A DNA stretch of 61,752 bases from an uncultured Aquimarina sp. GTDB lineage: Bacteria; Bacteroidota; Bacteroidia; Flavobacteriales; Flavobacteriaceae. This document shows, piece after piece, positions 61,582 to 61,752 of this stretch. Position 1 is the stretch's first letter; the number at the start of each line of letters is the position of its first letter. Below the pieces are notes generated by a model. That model made no database searches. It saw only the letters and a program-made list of their open reading frames with translations, and was not told the DNA's origin. The position numbers and the translations under genes are program-made. The stretch lies in contig CANLCT010000022.1 of NCBI GenBank assembly GCA_947489195.1, positions 1 through 61,752 on the forward strand, in the 5' to 3' direction.

Positions 61582-61752
61582 CACACAAATTATAGTAAAA
61601 TTATTTTCACCATAATATAATCTGAACTATTAGTTTCATTTCAATTATAACAATGCTTTGCTACCTGAAAATCACTAGGCCCATTCAGAATACTCAAAAC
61701 CCTTGTAAATACTAGGTTTTTTTCGTAAATTAATGTAAATAAAAACCCCGAA

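Overview
The window looks like a chromosomal segment of a marine-type Flavobacteriaceae bacterium (Bacteroidota). It is A+T-rich, uses TAnnTTTG -7 boxes with an upstream TTG, and carries type IX secretion and gliding genes (porV, porU, gldJ), a SusC/SusD/SusE set with a GH13 amylase, a T9SS-sorted subtilase and many SPII lipoproteins. No rRNA, CRISPR array or phage is visible. One tRNA (Phe) is present.

Layout. 1-1250: two small unrecognised genes arranged like integron cassettes, flanked by attC-like structured sites. 1390-6100: a DUF2911 protein, then a membrane AraC-type regulator, an NHL-repeat lipoprotein and an esterase-like lipoprotein. 6268-11254: a complete Leloir galactose set, galK-galT facing away from galM-galE. 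The 711-bp spacer between them contains a candidate structured RNA that ends in its own terminator. 11351-18113: an envelope block (ppiD, small membrane protein, lptC, TPR protein, FadL-like outer membrane protein, coaX). 18221-19359: tRNA-Phe, two transposase tails and a fur-family gene. 19693-26562: a lysine-rich secreted protein, a PafA-type phosphatase, MlaE/MlaF-like lipid transport, a DUF389 protein, a SprT-like protein and an SDR. 26944-30947: a lytic transglycosylase and pdhC-pdhA. 31243-39707: porV-porU, gldJ and murF. 39801-48701: the sus-type alpha-glucan locus with a divergent LacI regulator. 48965-61508: a T9SS subtilase, cdaA, a frameshifted small gene, DUF2490 and MORN genes, folP, DUF1599, a DoxX-like protein, an ABC permease, tpiA, prmA and clpS.

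How they work together. The sus genes should capture and cut starch-like glucans at the surface, and a LacI-type operator lies exactly between the -33 and -7 boxes of the susC promoter. PorU and PorV in the window are machinery of the system that would export the subtilase, which carries the matching C-terminal sorting domain. LptC, MlaE/F, PpiD, MurF, the lytic transglycosylase and the FadL-like protein form an envelope-building theme.

Observations most worth a second look: (1) the cassette and paired attC-like sites at 1-1003, with a perfect 9-bp inverted repeat bracketing the gene and a hairpin with compensatory changes; (2) the structured RNA candidate upstream of galM; (3) two copies of a MITE-like repeat with terminal inverted repeats; (4) the LacI operator inside the susC promoter; (5) a one-base homopolymer frameshift beside cdaA; (6) two diverged transposase tails in tandem between tRNA-Phe and fur.
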